A DNA stretch of 64,000 bases from Leifsonia shinshuensis (GCF_014217625.1 NZ_CP043641.1:2294001-2358000); one strand, 5' to 3'. Counted from the stretch's first letter, positions 42,332 to 50,325 are shown. Translations and numbers: made by a program. The notes: generated by a model not told the origin, from the letters alone.

Positions 42332-43185
42332 GCGCCCAGCTCCAGCCAGTACTCCATGTTCTGCAGCTCGAAGATGTCGGCGACGGTGGCGATGCGGGAC
42401 TCCACGGGGCGGGGGCAGCCGGCCGCGATCATCGTCTCGAAGGTCGCCTGGACGGCGGTGACCGTCGCTCGCAGGCCCTGGTTCGCGTGGATGATGAGCG
42501 ACGCCCCTGCCTCATAGGCGTCCGCGACGGTCCAGTCGGGATAGGTGGTCGGGACGATGGCGACGGGGAGTCCGCCGCTCCAGCGGTCGAGGAACTCCTC
42601 GATCTGGGTCTTCTCCTTGGCCTTCGAGTGGATGAGGATGACGTCGGCTCCCGCGGCGGCGAACGCGTCCGCCCTCCGCAGCGCCTCGTCCATCCCGGCG
42701 CCGGCGATGAGCGCCTCGGTGCGGGCGATGATCACGAGGTCCGGCGACGACTGGGCTCCTTTGGCCGCACGGATCTTGCGGCTGAACTCACCGATGGTCA
42801 CGAGCTCCTGATGCCGCTCCTCGGCGAAGCTGTTCCGCTTGGGGAAGACCTTGTCCTCGAAGCACACGGCCGCGATGCCGGCTGCTTCGTAGCTGCTGAC
42901 GGCGTAGGCGACGTTCGCCTCTCCGCCGAACCCGGTGTCGCAGTCCGCGATGACCGGCAGCGAACTCGCGTTGTCCATCGTGCGCGCCGCCTGGAGGAAG
43001 TCCGACATCCCGAGCAGTCCGATGTCGGGGAGGCCGTGGGCGGCCGAGATCTCGAGACCCGACGCCCACACCGCGTCGTATCCGGCGCGGCGCGCGAGCG
43101 CGGCGCCGATTCCGTTGTGAGCGCCTGCCGCGAGCACGGGACCATCCCCGTCCAGCAGAGCTCTGAGTTGTGCGGCTTTCGACAT
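42328..43185 (-). CDS. pepM: Phosphoenolpyruvate phosphomutase
   Basis: Enzyme of 285 residues that rearranges PEP to phosphonopyruvate, forming the C-P bond that starts nearly all phosphonate biosynthesis. The diagnostic motif EDK-x5-NS is present (EDKVFPKRNS, residues 110-119). It distinguishes PEP mutase from methylisocitrate lyase and phosphonopyruvate hydrolase relatives. Mg ligands are in ADCDTGFG (Asp81, Asp83); other marks are SGLEISAAHGLPD (42-54) and VIIARTEALIAGAG. The ATG at 43185 follows GCGAGG; the longer frame would run into a terminator-like hairpin. It is followed directly by ppd and the alcohol dehydrogenase. Confidence 0.96.
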   Translation of the reverse strand: MSKAAQLRALLDGDGPVLAAGAHNGIGAALARRAGYDAVWASGLEISAAHGLPDIGLLGMSDFLQAARTMDNASSLPVIADCDTGFGGEANVAYAVSSYEAAGIAAVCFEDKVFPKRNSFAEERHQELVTIGEFSRKIRAAKGAQSSPDLVIIARTEALIAGAGMDEALRRADAFAAAGADVILIHSKAKEKTQIEEFLDRWSGGLPVAIVPTTYPDWTVADAYEAGASLIIHANQGLRATVTAVQATFETMIAAGCPRPVESRIATVADIFELQNMEYWLELGA

Positions 43186-43216
43186 GGGGTACCTCGCTTC
43201 TCGTACGTATGTGGAT

Positions 43217-43257
43217 GTGGGTCCGGCGCCGACGTGTTCAGTCGGCGCCGGACCCAC
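43217..43257 (-). terminator. Perfect 17-bp hairpin between the small membrane protein gene and pepM
   Basis: Arms 43217-43233 and 43241-43257 (GTGGGTCCGGCGCCGAC and complement) with a seven-base loop. It lies 16 bases after the small membrane protein stop and 31 bases before pepM. It may attenuate transcription into pepM or terminate the first two genes. Confidence 0.75.
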
Positions 43258-43273
43258 TGGATTCGGTGGCGCG

Positions 43274-43492
43274 TCAGCCTTCCGGATGCGTCTTCGTGTC
43301 GATGAACAGCACGATCACGAACCCGGCCGCGACGGCGAGCGCAAGCAGTGGCGTCAGGATCAGCGGGTTGACGCCGGCGACGGCCAGGAAGCCGCCGATG
43401 ATCAGGACCGTGGCGACGGAGGCCGCGATCTTCCAGTCGTCTCCGATGATGAAGTCGTAGATGAACATTCCGATTGCTTTGATGACCTTCAT
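43274..43492 (-). CDS. Small two-segment membrane protein
   Basis: Protein of 72 residues with a short amphipathic start (MKVIKAIGMFIYDFIIGDDW) and two hydrophobic segments (about 22-41 and 45-64) ending in a charged tail. It starts three bases after the stop of the larger membrane protein gene, so the two are almost certainly co-translated and may form one complex. I do not recognise the family. It precedes the PEP mutase gene, separated by a hairpin. Confidence 0.75.
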   Translation of the reverse strand: MKVIKAIGMFIYDFIIGDDWKIAASVATVLIIGGFLAVAGVNPLILTPLLALAVAAGFVIVLFIDTKTHPEG

Positions 43493-43495
43493 GGC

Positions 43496-44299
43496 TCACA
43501 CCTCTTCTCGGGCGGTCGCGGAGGCGACCTGGCGGACGATGGGCGACGGCTCCACCTTGAGGATGCGCACCAGCACGATCGACAGGAGGATCCAGAACGC
43601 CAGGATCGGGATGAGGATGAAGTCGGCCATCGGCCATTCGAGGCTCTGGCCCGACGGGGTGACGGCTCCGAGGCCCTCGATCGCCCAGAACGTTCCGAAG
43701 GTGGTCAGCAGCATGCCGACACCGAACTTCAGGGTGTTCTCCGGGACCTTGGTCAGCGGTGCGTGGATGACGACCGCGAGGATGAGGACCACGACGACGG
43801 CCGCGACAGCAGCGATGATCGCGACGGGCATGTTGTGCGCGTTCAGTCCGAAGGTGATGACGATGAACACGACCTCCACGCCTTCGAGGAAGACGCCCTT
43901 CATGCTGATGATGAAGGAGAACCAGTCGAGCCCGAGGAACGTGCGGTTCTCGGCCGCGGCGGCCTCCTTCGACTTCTTCTCGAAGATCGCCGCCTCATCG
44001 TGGAGGCCCTTGCGGCCCGCAGCACGGAGAATGCCCTTCCGGAGCCACTGGAGGCCGAAGATCAGCAGCAGCGTGCCGACGACGAGCTGGAGCGACGATC
44101 GCGGCAGCCAGGTGGCGAGTGCATAGCCGGTGACGGCGGTGAAGGCCGTCAGCGCGACGAGAGCGGCGACGATGCCCCAGATCGTCGACTTCCAGCTCCG
44201 GGTCATTCCCATGGCGAGCACAATCGTCAACGCCTCGACCATTTCAACGATCGCCGCGACGAACACGGAGATTGCCAGGCCCCAAACGGCACTAGACAT
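43496..44299 (-). CDS. Multi-pass membrane protein, putative exporter
   Basis: Protein of 267 residues with about seven membrane segments and a charged loop near residues 95-115. It has two acidic intramembrane motifs, VEMVEALTIVLAMG near the N-terminus and LEGVEVVFIVITFG in the middle, arranged as an internal duplication. This recalls the LysE/TerC/TMEM165-like cation and amino-acid exporters and the uncharacterised COG4280 group. AAAGGA fits the ATG at 44299. As first gene of the pepM transcription unit it may export the product or adjust ion supply; neither is proven. Confidence 0.75.
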   Translation of the reverse strand: MSSAVWGLAISVFVAAIVEMVEALTIVLAMGMTRSWKSTIWGIVAALVALTAFTAVTGYALATWLPRSSLQLVVGTLLLIFGLQWLRKGILRAAGRKGLHDEAAIFEKKSKEAAAAENRTFLGLDWFSFIISMKGVFLEGVEVVFIVITFGLNAHNMPVAIIAAVAAVVVVLILAVVIHAPLTKVPENTLKFGVGMLLTTFGTFWAIEGLGAVTPSGQSLEWPMADFILIPILAFWILLSIVLVRILKVEPSPIVRQVASATAREEV

Positions 44300-44355
44300 G
44301 CGATCCATCCTTTCTCTGTCTGTTCACGCTCTTATCGGTTTGCATGTTCAGATTG

Positions 44356-44372
44356 TAACAGTTGTTTGATTT
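44356..44372 (-). promoter_or_regulatory. 17-bp regulon element at the pepM-operon promoter
   Basis: In the direction of transcription AAATCAAACAACTGTTA. It overlaps a good minus-strand promoter: TTGAAA, 18 bases, TACAAT, with the element filling the spacer and touching the -10. It is about 60 bases upstream of the membrane-protein start. A factor bound here would repress or re-shape this promoter. Confidence 0.7.
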
Positions 44373-44426
44373 TGATTTCAACGTTAAGTCGCCAATTGCT
44401 CAACGACAGTTCAGTCTGATCCCGGC

Positions 44427-45311
44427 TCAGTCCACGCTGATGCTGTACCGCTCAGCGCGGACGAGGATGGTCTCGGCGCGAGCGAGCCGCGGCTTGTCGC
44501 TGCCGTCGCGGATGATCCCGCCGCTCGCGCTGAACTCGGCGAAGAACCCCATCGCCCAGCGCACGTCCGACGCGCTCGGGCTGAGGCTCTCGTTGATGAC
44601 ATCCAGTTGCTCGACGTCGAGGCACAGCTTGCCCGTCATCCCCATGGCGACTCCCGCCGCAGACTGCTCGCGCAGGACGCCGTGGGACTTCGAGACGGTC
44701 GGCCCGTCGATCGGGCCGGGCAGCCGCCCGATGCGAGAGGCGACGACGAGACGCGTGCGCGGGTAGGCCATCGCGAGCTCGTTGTTCTCAGCGCCCGTGT
44801 CTCGCCGGTAGTCGCCGCTCCCGAACGCGAGCCGCGCTGCGCCTCGCGCTGTCGCGATCGCGCAGGCGCCTTCGATCCCGACCGCGGACTCGACGAGCGC
44901 GACCACCGGGATCTCGCCGCCGAGCCGCTGGAACGTGTCGGTGACCTGCTCGGCGGCCTCGGTCTTCGCGAGCATCACGCCGGCGAGCGACGGGATCCGG
45001 CTCAGTGCCTCGAGATCCGCGGACCAGTGCGGCGAGCTCCAGTCGTTGATCCGCACCCAGGCGCTGCCGCCACCCAGGAGCCAGTCGACGACGTTCGAAC
45101 GGGCGAGACCCTTGCGCGTGTCGTCCACCCCGTCCTCGAGGTCGAGCACGACCTGGTCCGCGCACGACAGCTGCGCGTGGTCGAATCGGCCGGCCTCCAG
45201 GGCCGACAGCAGCAGCCACGATCGGGCGTCGCCGACGCCGATTCTGGTGGACTCCCGCTGGCTTCGCTGATCAGCCAGCGCGGTGATGGTGCTCGCACGT
45301 GCAGTCCCCAT
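44427..45311 (-). CDS. HpcH/HpaI- or CitE-like aldolase/lyase
   Basis: TIM-barrel lyase of 294 residues with VVLDLEDGVDD (residues 55-65), AWVRIND, MLAKTEAAE, VALVESAVGIEGA and GSGDYRRDTG, as in citrate-lyase beta subunits and malyl-CoA-type lyases. It cleaves or forms C-C bonds next to a carboxylate or CoA ester with a divalent metal. AGGAGAG precedes the ATG at 45311. It lies in its own unit upstream of the pepM operon, with a copy of the 17-bp element about 80 bases upstream. Whether it makes a precursor for, or degrades a product of, the phosphonate branch is unknown. Confidence 0.87.
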   Translation of the reverse strand: MGTARASTITALADQRSQRESTRIGVGDARSWLLLSALEAGRFDHAQLSCADQVVLDLEDGVDDTRKGLARSNVVDWLLGGGSAWVRINDWSSPHWSADLEALSRIPSLAGVMLAKTEAAEQVTDTFQRLGGEIPVVALVESAVGIEGACAIATARGAARLAFGSGDYRRDTGAENNELAMAYPRTRLVVASRIGRLPGPIDGPTVSKSHGVLREQSAAGVAMGMTGKLCLDVEQLDVINESLSPSASDVRWAMGFFAEFSASGGIIRDGSDKPRLARAETILVRAERYSISVD

Positions 45312-45385
45312 CGACTCTCTCCTGCCCTCGGAGACTGACGCCAATCAGTCACCATTGAAATGAATTGATCGCTTCACATGATAAC

Positions 45386-45402
45386 TAACGGCTGTTAGTT
45401 TT
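45386..45402 (-). promoter_or_regulatory. 17-bp regulon element upstream of the CitE-like gene
   Basis: In the direction of transcription AAAACTAACAGCCGTTA. Locally it sits in a strong palindrome AACTAAC-n-GC-n-GTTAGTT (45383-45400), the most symmetrical form of the element. Confidence 0.65.
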
Positions 45403-45436
45403 TGAAGGGGTTCAGGAGATATGTCGAACCAAACGA

Positions 45437-45472
45437 CGGAAGCCGCCGAAACTCGCGTTCCGACGGCTTCCG
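45437..45472 (-). terminator. Hairpin after binding-protein copy 2
   Basis: Nine-bp arms CGGAAGCCG (45437-45445) and CGGCTTCCG (45464-45472), with an additional short inner pairing. It begins 15 bases after the stop of the binding-protein gene at 45488. Confidence 0.6.
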
Positions 45473-45487
45473 ATCAGACGGCCCGCG

Positions 45488-47158
45488 TCAGCCCGCAGCG
45501 CTCACCGTTGCGAGGATCTGAGCCACGTTGGGCTTGCTGGCGACGGGCAGCGCGTAGGGGCTGCTCGCCGACGGCCAGCCCGTGAAGGTGTCCGTCCGCC
45601 AGATCCCCACCGCGGCCGCGTAGCCGAGCGGGATGACCGGCACGTCCTCCACCAGGAGGTCCTGCAGGCCGGCGATCGCTTTCGTGTAGGCCGCCGAACC
45701 GGTCTGCGAGGCCGACATCGAATGCAGCAGGCCGCTCGCGGCCGGGTTGGTGTACCGCTCCCAGTTCAAGAGCGCGGAGCCGCCGATCGGCGTGGGAGGC
45801 TGCGTGACGATCCGGCTCACCGCGTCGTAGACGTTTCCGGTGCCGCCCGATGCGCGCATCGTGAGCTGGAAGTTGCCTTTGGCCGTGTCGTCGCGCCACG
45901 CGGCGACGGACTCGGTCTTCGTCTCGAGCTTGATTCCGGCGGCCTTGAGCTGGCCGGCCAGCAGGGTCGCCGTCCGGGTCCAGTCGCCATAGGTCGCCGA
46001 GGCGGGGACTGTGAGCGTGATGGCGAGGGGCGCGCCCTGCGGACTCACGAGGTAGCCGTCCGACCCTGCCTTGTAACCGGCGGCCTTCAGCGTGGCCTTC
46101 GCCGTGGCGGCGCTTCCGTTTCCGAAGGTCTGCTTCTTGTACTTCGAGGCGATGAGGGACGGCGAGCCGTCGAGACCCGTCACGTTCTTCGTCGGCGTCG
46201 CTCCAGGGCCGAGGGAGGCGGCCGCGATCGCCGAGCGGTCGATCGCCTGGCTGATCGCCTTCCGCACCGCCTTGTCGGCGGTCGGGCCGGTGGTGTCATT
46301 GGGAATCAGGTAGATCGACACACCGAGGTTGGCGGTGTAGCTGCCGAGAGTCTTCGGAGACGTGGCCGTGATGGTCGCCGGGTTCGTGTTCGACGAGGCG
46401 ATCCAGTCGACCTGCTTGCCCTCGATAGCGGCATCCATGCTGCTCTCCGAGTCGAACGACAGGTACTGGACCGTATCGATCTTCGGCGAGGCCGCCCGCC
46501 AATAGTGCGGATTCTTCTGGTAGGTGATCGCCTGCGGGGTGAAGGACTTCAATGCGTACGGACCGGTGCCGATCGGTGCGGTGTTGGCGAAGGTCACCGG
46601 ATCAGCGACCGTGGACCACTGCTTCTTCTGCACCGGCATGGTCAAATACCAGAGCGTCTGGAACGCCGGCCGGGTGAAGTCGACCGTGACGGTCGTCGGA
46701 TCGGTCGCGGTCGCGGACGCCAGGGGGAGACCGTTGAAATTCAGCGCCTTGTACTTCTGCATGAGTCCGAAGGTGAAGGCGACGTCATCGGCGGTGAGCG
46801 GCGTGCCATCGGACCACTTCACCCCGGGATGCAGGTCGATCGTCAACTCGGTTCCCGAACTGTTCCAACTGGACTTCTTCGCCAGCCAGGGCGTCGTCGT
46901 GGAGTTCGCGTAGTCGACCATCATGAGCGGCTCGTACATGACGGAGACCGAGTATCCCGCGGCGCTCATCGTCGCCTGCAGGAACGGATTGAGCTGGTCC
47001 GTGAACGGGCCGGTCGCGGTCGCCGCCATCCGGAGGGTCGTCGGGCCGTGCGAGGAGGCGGTCGTCGAGTGGGCGCCCGTGCAGGCGGCGAGGCCGGCCA
47101 CCAGGGCGACTCCGGCGAGAAGGGCCGCGCTTTTGTGAATTCGAGACAACACTGTCAT
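45488..47158 (-). CDS. Peptide/opine-type ABC substrate-binding lipoprotein, copy 2
   Basis: Extracellular family 5 binding protein of 556 residues with lipobox GLAAC (Cys26). It is a close paralogue of the protein at 19745-21421, colinear along the whole length with identical blocks such as TADDVAFTFGL/SADDVAFTFGL and DPVTFANT; short DNA stretches are identical too. It has its own ribosome-binding site (GGAG), 17-bp element and terminator. It presumably delivers ligand to the Dpp-type transporter at 35.8-39.9 kb, since no permease is closer. Confidence 0.92.
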   Translation of the reverse strand: MTVLSRIHKSAALLAGVALVAGLAACTGAHSTTASSHGPTTLRMAATATGPFTDQLNPFLQATMSAAGYSVSVMYEPLMMVDYANSTTTPWLAKKSSWNSSGTELTIDLHPGVKWSDGTPLTADDVAFTFGLMQKYKALNFNGLPLASATATDPTTVTVDFTRPAFQTLWYLTMPVQKKQWSTVADPVTFANTAPIGTGPYALKSFTPQAITYQKNPHYWRAASPKIDTVQYLSFDSESSMDAAIEGKQVDWIASSNTNPATITATSPKTLGSYTANLGVSIYLIPNDTTGPTADKAVRKAISQAIDRSAIAAASLGPGATPTKNVTGLDGSPSLIASKYKKQTFGNGSAATAKATLKAAGYKAGSDGYLVSPQGAPLAITLTVPASATYGDWTRTATLLAGQLKAAGIKLETKTESVAAWRDDTAKGNFQLTMRASGGTGNVYDAVSRIVTQPPTPIGGSALLNWERYTNPAASGLLHSMSASQTGSAAYTKAIAGLQDLLVEDVPVIPLGYAAAVGIWRTDTFTGWPSASSPYALPVASKPNVAQILATVSAAG

Positions 47159-47218
47159 GAGCTACTCCATCGTGGCTTGGTGATGTTCTACTAGATTATC
47201 CACCGCTCATCGCCTGTT

Positions 47219-47235
47219 TATCAACTGTTTGATTT
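47219..47235 (-). promoter_or_regulatory. 17-bp regulon element upstream of binding-protein copy 2
   Basis: In the direction of transcription AAATCAAACAGTTGATA, one base from the consensus. Its last six bases TTGATA can serve as a -35 box 18 bases before GATAAT. It is about 60 bases upstream of the ATG. Confidence 0.7.
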
Positions 47236-47289
47236 GCATTTATCAGACTGTGATAGTCGCGTATAACGAGACGCTTCACGCGGCGATGT

Positions 47290-47330
47290 GACAGTGCCTC
47301 CGGCAGCGGGGCGCTCCCGGAGGCACTGTC
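47290..47330 (-). terminator. 14-bp hairpin after the third binding-protein gene
   Basis: Arms 47290-47303 and 47317-47330 (GACAGTGCCTCCGG and complement) with a 13-base loop. It starts 18 bases after the stop of the gene ending at 47348. Confidence 0.75.
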
Positions 47331-47347
47331 TCATTCGGTCGGCAGTG

Positions 47348-49036
47348 CTACTTGGGCGCCACCTTCAGGAGCACCAGCTCCGCGTTGACGCTGCCGGGCA
47401 CAGGGCAGGCGTACGGATCCGACGACGTCGGCCAGCCCGTGGCGACGTCCGTCCGGTAGATGCCCGCGCCCGCCGCGAACACCAGGGGCAGCGCAGGCAA
47501 CTGGCCGACGATCACCTTCTGGATGTTGCCGACGGCGGTCTGCTCCTGCTTGCTTCCCGGAGCGGCAGCCGCGTACGCACTCAGAAGCGCCGGCGCGTTC
47601 GTGTCGGGGTAGCGCTCGTAGTTGAGCTGGGTCCGCGTGCCGGCCGGAGCTCCGACGGGCTGCTGGTTGATGATCCGGTTGTAGAAGTCGTACACGGACG
47701 GCGTGCCGCCGTTGGTCCGCATCGTCAACTCGTAGTTGCCGAGCGCGACGTCCGACACGTACGCCTGCTGCTGCTCCGACTTCACCGTCACCTTGATGCC
47801 GGCCGCCGCGAGTTCGGGCACGACCTCCCGCGACATGCCGAGGAGGTCAGCCTGCGGGTAGGTCGCCGGCACGGTCAGAGTGAACTCCAGCCGCTGACCG
47901 GACGGCGAGACGAAGACCTTATCAGCGCCGAGCTTGTAGCCGGCAGCGGTGAGGATCTTCTTCGCGGCTGAGGGGTCGCCCTTGCCGTACTTCAGCTTGG
48001 AGTACGCCGACGCGATCAGGTTGCTGCGGGTCCCGGTGTCCATGCCCGTCGGCGAGACGACGGGGGCGTTGAGCCCGGCGGTTCCGACCTTCGAGATCTT
48101 GTCGCGGTCGAGCGCGGCATCCATCGCCTTGCGAACGGGGAGCTGATCGAGCGGCGCGTGGGCGAAGTTGGGCAGGAGCAGTGCGACCGACGGGTTGGTG
48201 GTCGTGTTCCAGTAGCCGATCGCGTTCGGGGAGAGCCGCTTGACCGTCGCTCCGTCGACGCCGCTCGTGCCGATCCAGTCGACAGCGCCGGCTTGGAGGT
48301 TGGCGACCATGCTGCTCGACGAATCGGACGCGAGATACTGCACCGTGTCGAACTTGCCCCCCGACTGCCAGTAGTACGGGTTCTTCTTCAGAGTGATGAC
48401 CTGATTCGTGAACGACTTCATCATGTACGGCCCGGTGCCGACCGGATTCTCGTTGGCGTACTTGACCGGGTCCTGCACGGTCTTCCAGATGTGCTCGGGA
48501 ACGGTCTCCGTGCGCCACCACATCACCTGGTAGGCCGGCTTGCTGAACGAGATGACCGCTGTCGTCTCATTCGTCGCCTTCGCGCCGGTCAGCGGCAGCG
48601 ACACCGAGTTGAACGCCGGGTTCGCCTTCATCAGGTTGAATGTGTACGCCACGTCCTCCGCGCTGAAGGGCTGGCCGTCCGACCATTTGACGCCCTTGCG
48701 CGTCTTGAGCGTGAGCGTCTTGCCGTCCGCACCCCAGGTGTACGAGGTCACCAGCCAGGGACGGGTCTTGCCGCTGCCGAAGTCCTCCTGCAGCAGCGGC
48801 TCGAAGATCGCGTAGGCGGCATAGCCGCTCGCGCTCGACGAGCTCGCGATGAGCGCATTGAAGTTGTCGGTGAACGGACCGGATGCCCCGGCGCTCACCT
48901 TGAGTGTGCCGCCGGTCTTGGCGGTCGCTTTGGCCGTGGTGCCCGTGCACGCCGCCATGGCGAGCACGCAGGCCACCGCGGCGGCGAGGGCGGCGGTGGC
49001 CCGGAGGGACCGCCTCGTCGTAGTAAGGAACTTCAT
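47348..49036 (-). CDS. Peptide/opine-type ABC substrate-binding lipoprotein, third and more distant member
   Basis: Extracellular family 5 binding protein of 562 residues with lipobox MAAC (Cys30), the signature VKWSDGQPFSAEDVAYTF and GTGPYMMKSF. It is clearly less similar to copies 1 and 2 than they are to each other, suggesting a different ligand. GAAAGAAG precedes the ATG at 49036. It is divergent from PstS-like gene (d), with a 17-bp element in the shared upstream region. Confidence 0.92.
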   Translation of the reverse strand: MKFLTTTRRSLRATAALAAAVACVLAMAACTGTTAKATAKTGGTLKVSAGASGPFTDNFNALIASSSSASGYAAYAIFEPLLQEDFGSGKTRPWLVTSYTWGADGKTLTLKTRKGVKWSDGQPFSAEDVAYTFNLMKANPAFNSVSLPLTGAKATNETTAVISFSKPAYQVMWWRTETVPEHIWKTVQDPVKYANENPVGTGPYMMKSFTNQVITLKKNPYYWQSGGKFDTVQYLASDSSSSMVANLQAGAVDWIGTSGVDGATVKRLSPNAIGYWNTTTNPSVALLLPNFAHAPLDQLPVRKAMDAALDRDKISKVGTAGLNAPVVSPTGMDTGTRSNLIASAYSKLKYGKGDPSAAKKILTAAGYKLGADKVFVSPSGQRLEFTLTVPATYPQADLLGMSREVVPELAAAGIKVTVKSEQQQAYVSDVALGNYELTMRTNGGTPSVYDFYNRIINQQPVGAPAGTRTQLNYERYPDTNAPALLSAYAAAAPGSKQEQTAVGNIQKVIVGQLPALPLVFAAGAGIYRTDVATGWPTSSDPYACPVPGSVNAELVLLKVAPK

Positions 49037-49235
49037 CGTTCTTCTTTCGTTGACGTTGAGGATCGGGAGGCCGCCCACAGCGGTGAGGGTGAGTCCGCTC
49101 GTGGCGCCTGCGGCGGGATCCAGCCGCTGCAGGCAGGGCCCGTAGAACGCGGGTGTGAGAGCGACGGTAACCGGAAACAACAATCACGCAAGACACAATC
49201 GTAGATTTTTAACAAACAGAAATGCAATAGTGATT

Positions 49236-49252
49236 TAACAACTGTTAGTACA
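49236..49252. promoter_or_regulatory. 17-bp regulon element between divergent genes
   Basis: Plus strand TAACAACTGTTAGTACA; it contains the fully symmetrical TAACA-AC-TGTTA. It lies 58 bases before PstS-like gene (d) and 200 bases before the divergent binding-protein gene, so it could serve either. Confidence 0.6.
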
Positions 49253-49309
49253 GCCGCGAATGATCGACGCGTGGATGGCATGCGTCCCGTTCCGGAAGAG
49301 AGGACGACG

Positions 49310-50314
49310 ATGTCGACGATCGAGACGAAAACCTCACGCTCCTGGCAGGCGCTGCCGGAATACGAACCGCGCACGGAACTGAACGGAAAGCTCGTGGCCT
49401 GGGGCGACCCGGCCTTCCAGGAGCTCTGGGACGGCTGGGCCGAGCGGTTCGGGGCCTTCCATCCCGGCCTCGAGTTCGACTCCTTCCTGCGCGGCACCTC
49501 GACGGCGGTCGGTGGCCTGTACACGGGCGTTGCCGACATCGGCCTCTTCGGGCGCGAGATCCGCAAGCTGGAGCGCACCTCCTGGAAGCGGATCTTCGAC
49601 CACCAGCCGGAAGGGTTCGCCATCGCGACGGGCGCCTTCGACACGTTCGCGAAGACAGTGGCGGTCGCGGTGCTCACCAACGCGGACAACCCGATCTCCG
49701 AGCTCAGCTTCGAGCAGCTCGACGCGATCTACTCGGCCGAACGACGCCGAGGCGGCGCCGAGCCCGTCACCCGCTGGGGGCAGCTCGGGCTCACCGGCGA
49801 GTGGGCGGACGCGCCGATCCACACCTACGGCCTCGACCGGGACACCGGGACGGCACAGCACATGTGGCTCCGCGTCCTGCAGGAAGGGCCGTGGTCCGAC
49901 CGTGCCGTGCTCCCCGAGGGCGCGCCCACACGCATGTACGCCGGCTCCGGCGGCCACGCGGCGGAGGCCCTCGTCACGGCGCTCGAGAGCGACCGCTTCG
50001 GAATCGGGCTCGCCGGGTTCCGCAATGTGACACCGCGACTGAAGGCCGTGGCGATCTCGGAGGACGGCGAGGCGGTGGACGGCTCACGAGAGACGACGGC
50101 CACCCGCGAGTACCCCCTCAGCCGGTCCGTCTACGCGTTCGTCCGGGAGGCTCCCGGAACCGAGTGGGACCCGAAGGTGCGGGAGTTCATGCGCTTCGTG
50201 CTCAGCCGGGAAGGCCAGGCCGTTGTCGCCGCGGAAGGCGATTACCTCCCGCTGCCCGAGAAGGTCGCCGGGCCGGAGCTCGAGCGCCTGATGAGCCTGT
50301 CGACACCCGCCTAG
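49310..50314 (+). CDS. PstS-like binding-protein-fold protein without signal peptide (d)
   Basis: Protein of 334 residues, fourth member of the family here: NPISELSFEQLDAIYSAERR, TRWGQLGLTGEWADAPI and EFMRFVLSREGQAVVAAEG. The N-terminus (MSTIETKTSRSWQALPEYEP) lacks any signal peptide. AGAGGA sits eight bases before the ATG at 49310; an upstream ATG at 49271 is unsupported. It is a single-gene unit, divergent from a true secreted lipoprotein, which makes the absence of a signal in this protein more notable. Confidence 0.82.
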   Translation: MSTIETKTSRSWQALPEYEPRTELNGKLVAWGDPAFQELWDGWAERFGAFHPGLEFDSFLRGTSTAVGGLYTGVADIGLFGREIRKLERTSWKRIFDHQPEGFAIATGAFDTFAKTVAVAVLTNADNPISELSFEQLDAIYSAERRRGGAEPVTRWGQLGLTGEWADAPIHTYGLDRDTGTAQHMWLRVLQEGPWSDRAVLPEGAPTRMYAGSGGHAAEALVTALESDRFGIGLAGFRNVTPRLKAVAISEDGEAVDGSRETTATREYPLSRSVYAFVREAPGTEWDPKVREFMRFVLSREGQAVVAAEGDYLPLPEKVAGPELERLMSLSTPA

Positions 50315-50325
50315 ACCGCTGGCGT

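Noticed and set aside
42328..43185. PEP-mutase-family protein as methylisocitrate lyase or phosphonopyruvate hydrolase
   Set aside because: EDKVFPKRNS carries the Asn-Ser of true PEP mutases, and ppd follows with a four-base overlap.
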